Assembly (NCBI GenBank): GCA_900549945.1 | Contig: URQJ01000041.1 | Location: 1-12,146 of the forward strand | Reading direction: 5' to 3' | Origin: an uncultured Oscillospiraceae bacterium | GTDB lineage: Bacteria > Bacillota > Clostridia > Oscillospirales > Acutalibacteraceae | Length of the DNA: 12,146 bases | Shown: positions 6,436-12,146 of the stretch, piece after piece | Position numbering within the stretch: position 1 is the first letter of the stretch | Layout: each line of letters begins with the position of its first letter | Position numbers and translations under genes: made by a program | Notes under the pieces: model-generated | What the model saw: only the letters and a program-made list of their open reading frames with translations | What the model was told of the DNA's origin: nothing | Databases searched by the model: none

Positions 6436-6660
6436 TTATTTGTCGCCGGCGCCGCAGGCGGAACCACAGGCTGCGGGCGTTTCCTCCGGCTTATCGCCGG
6501 TGCCGCAGGCGGAACCACAGGCCGCGGGCGTTTCCTCCGGCTTGTCGCCGGCGCCGCAGGCGGAACCGCAGGCCGCGGGTATTTTCTCCGGCTTATCGCC
6601 GGCGCCGCAGGCGGAAACCGCCGTCTGATCGTTCCATCCGAAAAGATTGGAGAGTGCCAT
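6436..6660 (-). CDS. ACGX-repeat Cys-rich peptide, probable RiPP precursor
   Basis: 74 residues. An N-terminal leader of about 16 residues (MALSNLFGWNDQTAVS) is followed by a core with seven Cys, each one in an A-C-G context: ACGA, then ACGS-ACGA, ACGS-ACGT and ACGS-ACGA, separated by the linker GDKPEETPA. The unit is 17 residues (ACGAGDKPEETPAACGS). There is no signal peptide or hydrophobic segment. A GGAGG ribosome site stands 9 bases before the ATG, and a TATAAT -10 box lies further upstream. It is the first gene of an operon whose second gene is a radical SAM/SPASM enzyme. This layout and the repeat name match the 'ACGX-repeat peptide' families I recall from NCBI. The mature product and its function are unknown; the many Cys suggest cross-linking to neighbouring residues or metal binding. 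Confidence 0.85.
   Translation of the reverse strand: MALSNLFGWNDQTAVSACGAGDKPEKIPAACGSACGAGDKPEETPAACGSACGTGDKPEETPAACGSACGAGDK
6454..6606. repeat. Three tandem 51-bp direct repeats inside the precursor gene
   Basis: Units 6454-6504, 6505-6555 and 6556-6606 differ by only a few bases; partial copies flank them (6439-6453 and from 6607). 51 is a multiple of three, so gain or loss of a unit keeps the frame and changes the Cys number by two. Confidence 0.92.
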
Positions 6661-6723
6661 AATATATTGCCTCCGTTCTTGTAATCAGCGTGCTTTCCGC
6701 TCGCTGTACCTTTTATTTTACAA

Positions 6724-6752
6724 ATTATATCTTCGCGTACAAGTACGCACTT
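6724..6752 (-). promoter_or_regulatory. Promoter and operator of the ACGX peptide operon
   Basis: Minus strand -10 box is TATAAT (6729-6724); the expected -35 position (6752-6747, AAGTGC) is poor, suggesting that an activator is needed. A perfect inverted repeat, GCGTAC (6735-6740) and GTACGC (6743-6748), sits in the spacer and touches the -35 position. It is a natural operator for the divergently encoded HxlR protein. Confidence 0.6.
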
Positions 6753-6763
6753 TTTTATTACCC

Positions 6764-6781
6764 GGTTACTTTAAGGTGACC
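6764..6781. promoter_or_regulatory. Second inverted repeat between the divergent promoters (candidate HxlR site)
   Basis: GGTTAC (6764-6769) and GTGACC (6776-6781), arms matching in five of six bases with a 6-base spacer. It lies upstream of both the peptide-operon promoter and the hxlR promoter, where one bound dimer could act on both. Confidence 0.45.
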
Positions 6782-6809
6782 TATACAGAAGAAAAAATGG
6801 GGCGGATGC

Positions 6810-6838
6810 TTGACAGGCGCCGCACGCGGCGATATGAT
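6810..6838 (+). promoter_or_regulatory. Promoter of the HxlR-type regulator gene
   Basis: TTGACA (6810-6815), 17-base spacer, TATGAT (6833-6838): a near-consensus housekeeping sigma-factor promoter, 46 bases before the start codon. Confidence 0.8.
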
Positions 6839-6884
6839 TTTAATATAAGGCTTTCAGAAAGAGAACGAAAGGAGACGCTCGCCT

Positions 6885-7208
6885 ATGCTGACAAAGGAGG
6901 AAATGCCCGCCTGCCCGGTCGCGACTACGGTGCAGCTGATCGGGAGCAAATGGAAGCTGCTGATCATGCGGAACCTGCTTGCGCGCCCGTGGCGCTTCAA
7001 CGAGCTTAAAAAGGATCTGGAGGGCATCAGCCAGAAAGTGCTCACGGACAGCCTGCGCTCGATGGAGGAGGACGGCATCATTACGCGCACGGTATACCCG
7101 GAGGTGCCGCCGCGGGTGGAATACGCGCTGAGCGCGCTGGGCGAATCGATGCGCCCGATCATCGGTGCGATGGAGGCGTGGGGCACGGCGTACAAGAATA
7201 ACCGCTGA
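6885..7208 (+). CDS. HxlR family winged-helix transcriptional regulator
   Basis: 107 residues, normal for the family. Core features are CPVATTVQLIGSKWKLLIMRNLL (split here as Cys10-Pro, IGSKWKLLIMRNLL at 19-32), RFNELKKDLEGISQKVLTDS (37-56) as the recognition helices, and RTVYPEVPPRVEYALSALG (68-86) as the wing. Cys10 lies where thiol-sensing members such as YodB and HypR have their redox Cys; those proteins control nitroreductases and quinone reductases in Bacillus. The ATG at 6885 has AAAGGAG upstream; an AAAGGAGG just before Met7 (6903) is too close to be used well. It is transcribed divergently from the peptide operon, which itself contains a nitroreductase, so local control is likely, perhaps in response to electrophiles or oxidants. 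That response is inference. Confidence 0.92.
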   Translation: MLTKEEMPACPVATTVQLIGSKWKLLIMRNLLARPWRFNELKKDLEGISQKVLTDSLRSMEEDGIITRTVYPEVPPRVEYALSALGESMRPIIGAMEAWGTAYKNNR

Positions 7209-7237
7209 GCCGCGGAATCGGTGCGCCCGAAAAAAAG

Positions 7238-7266
7238 TTGACAATTTGCGGCAAAGCATGTATTCT
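7238..7266 (+). promoter_or_regulatory. Promoter of the cobalamin operon
   Basis: TTGACA (7238-7243), 17-base spacer, TATTCT (7261-7266). Transcription would start about 20 bases before the P1 stem of the riboswitch. Confidence 0.75.
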
Positions 7267-7292
7267 TAATGATGGACAACTGAATAAAGCGA

Positions 7293-7456
7293 CATGGATT
7301 TTGCGCGCAACGCGCAGGAAGCCGGGTGAAAATCCCGCACAGGAACGCTGCTGTAAGGACAGAGCGGTTTTTCAGGAAAGCCTTTGCTTTCCAGCCACTG
7401 AAGCGATTTGGGAAGGCGAAAAACGGCGATGAGGGCCAAGTCAGAATATATCCATG
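7293..7456 (+). ncRNA. Cobalamin (AdoCbl) riboswitch aptamer
   Basis: The conserved cobalamin-riboswitch blocks occur in order: GAAGCCGGGTGAAAATCCCG (from 7318), GCTGCTGTAAGGACAG, the B12-box part GCCACTG (7394-7400), GGGAAGGC and finally GAGGGCCAAGTCAGAATA. A 7-bp P1 stem closes it: CATGGAT (7293-7299) with ATCCATG (7450-7456). It lies between a promoter and a terminator and precedes a corrinoid importer and cbi genes, so binding of cobalamin should switch the operon off. Confidence 0.95.
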
Positions 7457-7569
7457 GCCGCTTGTGTATGGATTCGGCCGTTTGGCCGATGAAAACCTTT
7501 CGGACTCAAGGGGTACAGGAAATCTGCATTGATGCGGCATCTGGCGTCAGTGCCTGCTTTGCTATACGG

Positions 7570-7605
7570 AAAACGTACTGAGCCCACGGCTGCAGTGCGT
7601 TTTTT
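7570..7605 (+). terminator. Intrinsic terminator, riboswitch expression platform
   Basis: A stem AACGTACTG-AGCC (7572-7584) pairs with GGCT (7588-7591) and CAGTGCGTT (7593-7601) with one bulged G and one G-U pair, followed directly by a run of T (to 7605). It lies 37 bases before the first start codon. An alternative partner, CAGTGC at 7548-7553, can pair with GTACTG at 7575-7580 and would break this hairpin, acting as antiterminator when cobalamin is scarce. Confidence 0.85.
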
Positions 7606-7641
7606 ATTTAGAAAAAATAATAATTGTGTGAGGAAATCAAC

Positions 7642-8715
7642 ATGAGAAAAATCACTGCATTTGTTGTTGCCGCATTGCTTGCGGTATCGGTACTGACCGG
7701 CTGCGCGGGCTCGGAGCCGGAGCACTTTGCTTCAAAGAGCGAGGGAAAGAGCACAGCTGAAAGCAGCGCGGAAAGCGCCGCAGAGGAGAGCGGGAGCAGT
7801 ACCGATACGGCGCATTACCCGGTGACCGTTTCCAACTTCAACTATGCGAAGGAAGCGGTGGAGTACACCTATGAAAAAGCGCCGGAGCGCGTGATCACGT
7901 TCTGGTCGAATTCGATCGAGACGATGCTGGCGCTCGGCCTCGGCGACAGGATCATCTGCGCCGTCGGCATGGATGAGGACGCGGTTCTGCCCGAATTGCA
8001 GGACGAGCTCAAGAAATGTACGGAGAACATGGAGTATTACAACGACTTCAAGGATTCCAACGCGGCGATGAGCAAGGAGGCGGCGGTCATGATGGAGCCG
8101 GATTTCATTCTGGGCTGGCAGTCCTCGTTCTCGGATAAGACGATCGGCGACGTGGATTATTGGAACGAAAACGGCGTTGGCACCTACATGGCGCTCAATT
8201 CAAACAGCATCAGCGGGCAGCGCACACTGGAAAACGAATACGCGGATATTTTGAACATCGGCAAGATCTTCGACGTGGAGGATAAGGCGCAGGCGCTTGT
8301 GGATGAAATGCGCGCGGAGGTGGAACGCATAACGGCGGCTACCGAGGGACGCGAGAAGCGCTCGGTGCTGATCGTCGAGTTCATGAAGGATACGATCTGG
8401 GTGTACGACGACACGATGCTGGCCGGCGACATGGTAAAGGCGATGGGCGGCGACGTGATCAATGCCGGCGACATCGGCGCGGAGGATCTTCTGAATATCG
8501 ACCCCGAGGTCATGATCGTGATCGGCGATGAGACGGACGTGCAGTCGGTCATGGAGAATCCGGCCTATGCGAGCCTGCAGTGCGTCGAGAACAACGACGT
8601 GCATTCCATCGATCTGAGCGAGGTCTATACGAGCGGCGTGCGCACTATCCACGGCCTGAACCACATCGGGCAGATCCTTTACCCCGACCTGTACGCGGAG
8701 AATGAAGCGGAATGA
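7642..8715 (+). CDS. ABC transporter substrate-binding lipoprotein, corrinoid-uptake (BtuF-like)
   Basis: 357 residues. A lipoprotein signal is clear: MRKIT, a hydrophobic stretch, and lipobox LTGC with Cys21 as the lipid-anchored residue. A Ser/Glu-rich linker (22-58) joins it to a TroA/BtuF-type two-lobed domain: ERVITFWSNSIETMLALGLG (82-101), EPDFILGW (152-159), VLIVEF (242-247), NPAYASLQCV (306-315). GAGGAAAT precedes the ATG at 7642; an earlier in-frame start at 7624 would add six residues before the signal and lacks such a site. It is the first gene of a riboswitch-controlled operon and overlaps the permease gene (ATGA). Cobalamin or another corrinoid is the likely ligand from the riboswitch and the cbi genes; cobalt or iron complexes remain possible because family members look alike. 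Confidence 0.93.
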   Translation: MRKITAFVVAALLAVSVLTGCAGSEPEHFASKSEGKSTAESSAESAAEESGSSTDTAHYPVTVSNFNYAKEAVEYTYEKAPERVITFWSNSIETMLALGLGDRIICAVGMDEDAVLPELQDELKKCTENMEYYNDFKDSNAAMSKEAAVMMEPDFILGWQSSFSDKTIGDVDYWNENGVGTYMALNSNSISGQRTLENEYADILNIGKIFDVEDKAQALVDEMRAEVERITAATEGREKRSVLIVEFMKDTIWVYDDTMLAGDMVKAMGGDVINAGDIGAEDLLNIDPEVMIVIGDETDVQSVMENPAYASLQCVENNDVHSIDLSEVYTSGVRTIHGLNHIGQILYPDLYAENEAE

Positions 8716-9776
8716 CGGCGAAGAAAAAGGAAAAGCCGCTTTATCTTTTGGCATGCTTCGCGCTGCTTGCCGTGCTGCTCGGCTCGCTTCTGCTTGCCGT
8801 CACGATCGGCTCGGTGCAGATTCCGGTCGGCGACGCCTACCGCGTGATTCTGCACCGGCTCTTTGGGCTTTACGACGCTTCGGCGTACGGCGCCGGGCGC
8901 ATCCACGACGTGGTTTTGATGATCCGTCTGCCGCGTCTGATTCTGGCGGCGGCTGTCGGCATGGGGCTTTCGGTCAGTGGGGTCGTCATGCAGGCCGTCG
9001 TGAAAAACCCGCTCGCTGAGCCGTATGTGCTCGGCATCTCCTCCGGCGCGTCGCTCGGAGCAACGCTTGCGATTCTGCTCGGTGTGGGCGTGATATTCGG
9101 CGGAAATTATGTGGGCGTCACGGCCTGCATCGGGGCGTTTGCCATTTCGATCGCTGTGGTCGGCCTCGCGAACATCGGCGGCCGGGCGACCTCAGTGAAG
9201 CTGCTTCTGGCCGGTATGGCGCTCAGCGCGCTGTGCAGCGCATTTTCGAGCTGCGTCGTTTACTTTTCGAACGACCGCGATGCGACGCGGGAGGTTTCTT
9301 TCTGGATGATGGGCAGCCTTGCGGGCGCAGAGTGGGAGACAAATGCGGTGATCCTGCCGCTCACGGTGCTCGGCGTGCTGTTTTTCTGGACGCAGCACCG
9401 CACACTGAACCTGATGCTTCTCGGGGATGAGGCCTCCATCACGCTGGGCACAGATCTGCACCTTTACCGGCAGGTCTACCTGCTCGTCTCTTCTGTTCTC
9501 GTGGGCTTTGCGGTGTACTGCGCCGGGGTGATCGGCTTTGTCGGGCTCGTGATCCCGCATGTTGTGCGCATGCTGGTCGGCACGGACCACAAAAAGCTGG
9601 TTCCGCTCAGCGCGCTGACCGGCGCGGTGTTCCTCATCTGGGCGGACGTGCTCTGCCGCGCGGTGATCCCGGGCGTGGAGCTGCCGATCGGCATCCTGAC
9701 CTCAATCATCGGCGCGCCGTGCTTTATCTATCTGATGGCGCGCCGGCGGTACGGCTTTGGAGGAAACGAGGCATGA
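8712..9776 (+). CDS. FecCD/BtuC-family ABC transporter permease
   Basis: 354 residues, very hydrophobic, about ten membrane segments as usual for this family. Diagnostic pieces are RLPRLILAAAVGMGLSVSG (72-90), NPLAEPYVLGISSGASLGA (99-117), the late GFVGLVIPHVVRMLVG loop that couples to the ATPase, and PGVELPIGILTSIIGAPCF near the end. The start overlaps the binding-protein stop and the stop overlaps the ATPase start, both as ATGA, so the three importer proteins should be made together in fixed ratio. It forms the membrane channel for the complex brought by the lipoprotein. Confidence 0.94.
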   Translation: MTAKKKEKPLYLLACFALLAVLLGSLLLAVTIGSVQIPVGDAYRVILHRLFGLYDASAYGAGRIHDVVLMIRLPRLILAAAVGMGLSVSGVVMQAVVKNPLAEPYVLGISSGASLGATLAILLGVGVIFGGNYVGVTACIGAFAISIAVVGLANIGGRATSVKLLLAGMALSALCSAFSSCVVYFSNDRDATREVSFWMMGSLAGAEWETNAVILPLTVLGVLFFWTQHRTLNLMLLGDEASITLGTDLHLYRQVYLLVSSVLVGFAVYCAGVIGFVGLVIPHVVRMLVGTDHKKLVPLSALTGAVFLIWADVLCRAVIPGVELPIGILTSIIGAPCFIYLMARRRYGFGGNEA

Positions 9777-10579
9777 AAATCGCTGCGGAACAGCTTCATG
9801 CGGTACTCGGCCGGCGTGAGATCCTGAAGGGCGTGGACATGGAGGCCGGCGACCGCGAGTTCATCGGTGTAATCGGCCCGAACGGCAGCGGCAAGAGCAC
9901 GCTGCTGCGCTGCATTTACCGCGTGCTTTCCCCCGCGCAGGGCGCGGTTTATATTGACAGCCGGCCGCTTTCGGAGTACAGGCCCAAGGATTCGGCGCGG
10001 AAGATCGCCGTGGTGGCGCAGCACAACTACTATAATTTTGATTTTACGGTGCAGGACGTCGTGCTCATGGGGCGTGCGCCGCACAAGCGCGCTCTGGACC
10101 GCGACACGGCGGAGGACTATGCGCTCGTGCGTGAGGCGCTGGAAACGGTGGGCATGTCCGCCTTTGCCGAGCGCTCGTTTTCGTCGCTGTCCGGCGGCGA
10201 GCAGCAGCGCGTCATTCTGGCGCGCGCGCTGGCGCAGCAGACGCCGTGCCTGATTCTGGATGAGCCGACAAACCATCTCGACATCAAATACCAGCTCCAG
10301 CTTATGGATATTGTAAAGGCGCTGGACCGCACGGTGATCGCCGCGATTCACGATCTGAACATCGCGGCCATGTACTGCGACCGCCTGTATGCGGTGCAGG
10401 ACGGCCTGATCGTTGCGGCCGGAACGCCGGACGAGGTTTTAACACCGGAGCGGATCCGCACGCTCTATGAGGTGGACGCCGAGGTGATGCGGGACCGAAC
10501 CGGGCTCCTGCACATTCTGTACCATCCGCAGCATTCCGGTGCGCGGCAGGATGAGCCGGACAATCCAATCGAGACGTAA
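9773..10579 (+). CDS. ABC transporter ATP-binding protein of the FecE/BtuD type
   Basis: 268 residues, cytoplasmic ATPase of the importer. All motifs are intact: Walker A GPNGSGKST (35-43), Q-loop Gln83 in VVAQHN, signature LSGGEQQ (139-145), Walker B LILDEP (160-165), D-loop and switch His193 (AAIHDLN). The start at 9773 was chosen because GGAGG lies 9 bases upstream and the ATGA overlap with the permease fits; the frame is open further upstream, but that would lie inside the permease. The C-terminal tail (252-268) is polar and unlike the family core. It powers uptake together with the two preceding gene products. Confidence 0.94.
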   Translation: MKIAAEQLHAVLGRREILKGVDMEAGDREFIGVIGPNGSGKSTLLRCIYRVLSPAQGAVYIDSRPLSEYRPKDSARKIAVVAQHNYYNFDFTVQDVVLMGRAPHKRALDRDTAEDYALVREALETVGMSAFAERSFSSLSGGEQQRVILARALAQQTPCLILDEPTNHLDIKYQLQLMDIVKALDRTVIAAIHDLNIAAMYCDRLYAVQDGLIVAAGTPDEVLTPERIRTLYEVDAEVMRDRTGLLHILYHPQHSGARQDEPDNPIET

Positions 10580-10618
10580 GAGCACCATTGAATTTAGAAA
10601 AGAGGGAGAGGCGCGGCA

Positions 10619-10642
10619 ATGGCGCCGGAAACAGAGCTATGA
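10619..10642 (+). other. Mini-ORF (7 codons) coupled to the CGGC-protein gene
   Basis: An ATG at 10619 with GGGAG about 10 bases upstream opens a frame MAPETEL that ends in TGA overlapping the next start as ATGA. The ribosome site of the next gene is weak, so re-initiation after this short frame may drive its translation. It could be a chance arrangement. Confidence 0.35.
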
Positions 10643-10977
10643 AAAAAATCGCTGTGCTGAACTGCCTTCGGGCGAATGAGGTTTGCGCCGGTGTGGCCTG
10701 CCTGCAGGCATGGAATATAAAGGGGAAAGCCTTTGCACGATATGCGGGGCAGGAGGCGGAGCTGGCGGCGTTTATGCGCTGCAACGGCTGCGGGAAGGAT
10801 CCGCGTACGGATCGTGGCATGCGGGAAAAGCTGGATCGTCTGGTTTCGATCGGGGCGGACGCCGTGCATCTGGGCGTTTGTACGAAGAAGCGGGACGGAA
10901 CGCGCTGCCCGACGATCACCGCGGTCGTGCAGCTCCTGCGCGAAAGAGGCATACCCTGCATAGACGGCACGCATTGA
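10639..10977 (+). CDS. CGGC domain-containing protein, putative metal-binding
   Basis: 112 residues, cytoplasmic, ten Cys. It begins MKKIAVLNCLRANEVCAGVA and carries the motif RCNGCGKDPRTDRGMREK (here C-x-G-C-G in place of the named CGGC), then GADAVHLGVCTKKRDGTRCP. The CGGC family is thought to bind a metal through these Cys; no reaction is established that I know of. Its place between a B12-type importer and cobaltochelatase CbiK, all under one cobalamin riboswitch, suggests handling of cobalt or of a corrin precursor. This is inference. The ATG at 10639 is chosen because homologous sequence begins there; a frame open from 10588 would add 17 residues of no recognisable origin. Confidence 0.85.
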   Translation: MKKIAVLNCLRANEVCAGVACLQAWNIKGKAFARYAGQEAELAAFMRCNGCGKDPRTDRGMREKLDRLVSIGADAVHLGVCTKKRDGTRCPTITAVVQLLRERGIPCIDGTH

Positions 10978-11035
10978 GCGCATCGCCTGCTTTGCGGCGG
11001 AACTGAAAACAGGGACGAACAGGAGGAAAACGAGT

Positions 11036-11812
11036 ATGAAAAAAGCGCTGCTTGCCGTCAGCTTCGGCACAAGCGTGCCGAAGGCGCGGGAGGGTATTGC
11101 CGCCGTTGAGGCGGCGCTGAAGGCGCAGGCACCCGAGCTGGATTTTTACCGCGCCTTTACGAGCCCCAAAATCCGCGCGATATGGGAAAAGCGCGGGGAA
11201 AGCATCCCGGATCTTGCCGGCGCGCTCGAAAGGCTGGGGGCTTTGTCCTACGAACAGGTTTTTGTGCAGCCCACCCACTTGCTGTACGGCTTTGAGTATG
11301 ACAAGGTCAAGGAGACGACGGAATGCTTTGCCGGCAGCTTTTCGCGCCTTGTGCTCGGAAAGCCCCTGCTTTCGGAAAGCGAGGATCTCCTGCGCCTTGC
11401 CGCTGAGGCGCAGGCATACCCGAGGCAGGCCGGAGAGGCGCTGGTTTGGCTTGGGCACGGAACGGATCACTTTGCGAATATGGTCTATCCGGCACTGCAA
11501 ACGGCGCTGCACCTCGCGCATATTGAAAGTGCGTTCGTCGGCACCGTAGAGGGGTGGCCCGCATTTGAGGATGTTCTCAGCGAGCTGCGCGCATCCGGCT
11601 GCCGAAGCGTCCTGCTGGCGCCGCTGATGCTGGTGGCCGGCGACCACGCGCTGAACGATATGGCGGGCGATGCGCCCGAGAGCTGGAAAAGCCGCTTAGA
11701 AGCGGCGGGATTCTCCGTATGCTGCGCTATGGAGGGGCTCGGCCTGCATCCCGGTATCCAGAATCTGTACCGCGACCATCTCAAGGCGCTTGTGGAACAG
11801 TATGGCGTTTGA
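11036..11812 (+). CDS. cbiK: Sirohydrochlorin cobaltochelatase
   Basis: 258 residues, the size of class II anaerobic cobaltochelatase CbiK. It inserts cobalt into sirohydrochlorin (precorrin-2 level) at the start of the oxygen-independent cobalamin pathway. Visible features are the N-terminal AVSFGTSVPKAREGI, the ERLGALSYEQVFVQPTHLL segment, His141 in WLGHGTDHFAN and His204 in VAGDHALNDMAGD, which correspond to the metal-binding His pair of Salmonella CbiK. No signal peptide, so it is cytoplasmic. An AGGAGG ribosome site precedes the ATG. It lies 58 bases after the CGGC gene and overlaps cbiD by 11 bases. Confidence 0.96.
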   Translation: MKKALLAVSFGTSVPKAREGIAAVEAALKAQAPELDFYRAFTSPKIRAIWEKRGESIPDLAGALERLGALSYEQVFVQPTHLLYGFEYDKVKETTECFAGSFSRLVLGKPLLSESEDLLRLAAEAQAYPRQAGEALVWLGHGTDHFANMVYPALQTALHLAHIESAFVGTVEGWPAFEDVLSELRASGCRSVLLAPLMLVAGDHALNDMAGDAPESWKSRLEAAGFSVCCAMEGLGLHPGIQNLYRDHLKALVEQYGV

Positions 11813-12129
11813 GCATTACATCCGGTCCGGCAGCCGTTTCCTGCGCTGCGGATATACGACGGGCACCTGCGCGGCACTGGCGGCCGGCGGCGCTGCTGCT
11901 CTGCTGCTTTTCGGACACGCACCGAAGACGGCCTCGATCGTAACGCCGAAAGGGGTTGCCGTCGAGGCGGAGCTGCTTTCGTGCAGCCTTCAGAACGGCG
12001 CGGCGGTCTGTGCCGTGCGCAAGGACGCCGGGGACGACGCCGACGTGACCGCCGGCGCGCTGATCTGCGCCCGCGTGGAAAAAACAGCGGCGCCGGGCGT
12101 TCGGATCGACGGCGGCGAGGGTGTGGGCC
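11802..12129 (+). CDS. cbiD: Cobalt-precorrin-5B C(1)-methyltransferase, 3' end missing
   Basis: About 109 residues visible of a protein normally around 360. N-terminal family motifs are LRCGYTTGTCAALAAGG (14-30), IVTPKG (46-51) and KDAGDDADVT (74-83), ending in GGEGVGQ. CbiD methylates C1 of the corrin precursor with S-adenosylmethionine in the anaerobic pathway. The start overlaps the end of cbiK by 11 bases, so the two are co-translated. The reading frame continues to the last base, but the final 17 bases are adapter sequence, so the genuine gene sequence stops at about 12129 and the last residues (IGRAS) are artificial. Further cbi genes presumably follow in the genome. Confidence 0.94.
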
Positions 12130-12146
12130 AGATCGGAAGAGCGTCG
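12130..12146 (+). other. Illumina sequencing adapter remnant at the contig end
   Basis: AGATCGGAAGAGCGTCG is identical to the first 17 bases of the standard Illumina TruSeq adapter. It lies exactly at the end of the sequence, breaks the cbiD protein, and should be trimmed. Confidence 0.95.

Noticed and set aside
6454..6606. Tandem 51-bp repeats as a CRISPR array
   Set aside because: Repeats are contiguous, with no unique spacers, and encode an in-frame peptide with a ribosome site; they are a coding repeat.
6386..6684. Open frames on the plus strand across the peptide gene with Pro/Ala/Gln or Gly repeats
   Set aside because: They arise from the same 51-bp repeats read on the other strand; no ribosome site, and the minus-strand frame has the leader, promoter and operon context.
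10588..10638. Upstream TTG start for the CGGC protein
   Set aside because: The added residues have no family counterpart, and the ATG at 10639 begins the typical MKKIAVLNC start.

Overview
The window looks like a 12-kb contig from an Illumina shotgun (probably metagenomic) assembly of a GC-rich anaerobic Firmicute, most likely a gut Clostridia/Oscillospiraceae-type organism. This is an inference from the gene content: strong AGGAGG-type ribosome sites, TTGACA/TATAAT-type promoters, oxygen-sensitive radical SAM chemistry, a class M sirtuin, and the CbiK/CbiD anaerobic cobalamin route. The last 17 bases match the start of the standard Illumina adapter, so the right edge is a sequencing artefact inside cbiD.

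Left part (1-2106, minus strand): a TetR/AcrR regulator with a clear promoter and an overlapping inverted repeat, followed by a half ABC exporter that runs off the left edge and has its own promoter and inverted-repeat operator. About 220 bases (2107-2326) without a gene separate this from the next operon.

Middle part (2327-6660, minus strand): one tight operon. In transcription order it encodes a 74-residue Cys-rich peptide made of ACGX repeats (a probable RiPP precursor), a radical SAM/SPASM enzyme (probable maturase), a nitroreductase (frameshifted in this sequence), a flavin reductase-like split-barrel protein, a 75-residue unknown, a zinc-type macrodomain ADP-ribosyl hydrolase and a class M sirtuin (SirTM). 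Gaps after the maturase are a few bases or overlaps, so the genes are probably co-translated. The combination of a radical SAM peptide-modification system with the SirTM/macrodomain ADP-ribosylation pair, and no GcvH-like lipoyl carrier or lipoate ligase in view, is the most interesting thing here. Divergent from it is an HxlR-type regulator (6885-7208) with an N-terminal Cys. Two inverted repeats lie between the two promoters, so it probably controls the peptide operon.

Right part (7238-12129, plus strand): a promoter, a cobalamin riboswitch and an intrinsic terminator lead into a B12-controlled operon. It encodes a lipoprotein binding protein, FecCD/BtuC-type permease and ATPase (a BtuFCD-like importer), then a CGGC-domain protein, cobaltochelatase CbiK and the start of CbiD. 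It therefore joins corrinoid or cobalt-complex uptake to anaerobic corrin synthesis under feedback by cobalamin.
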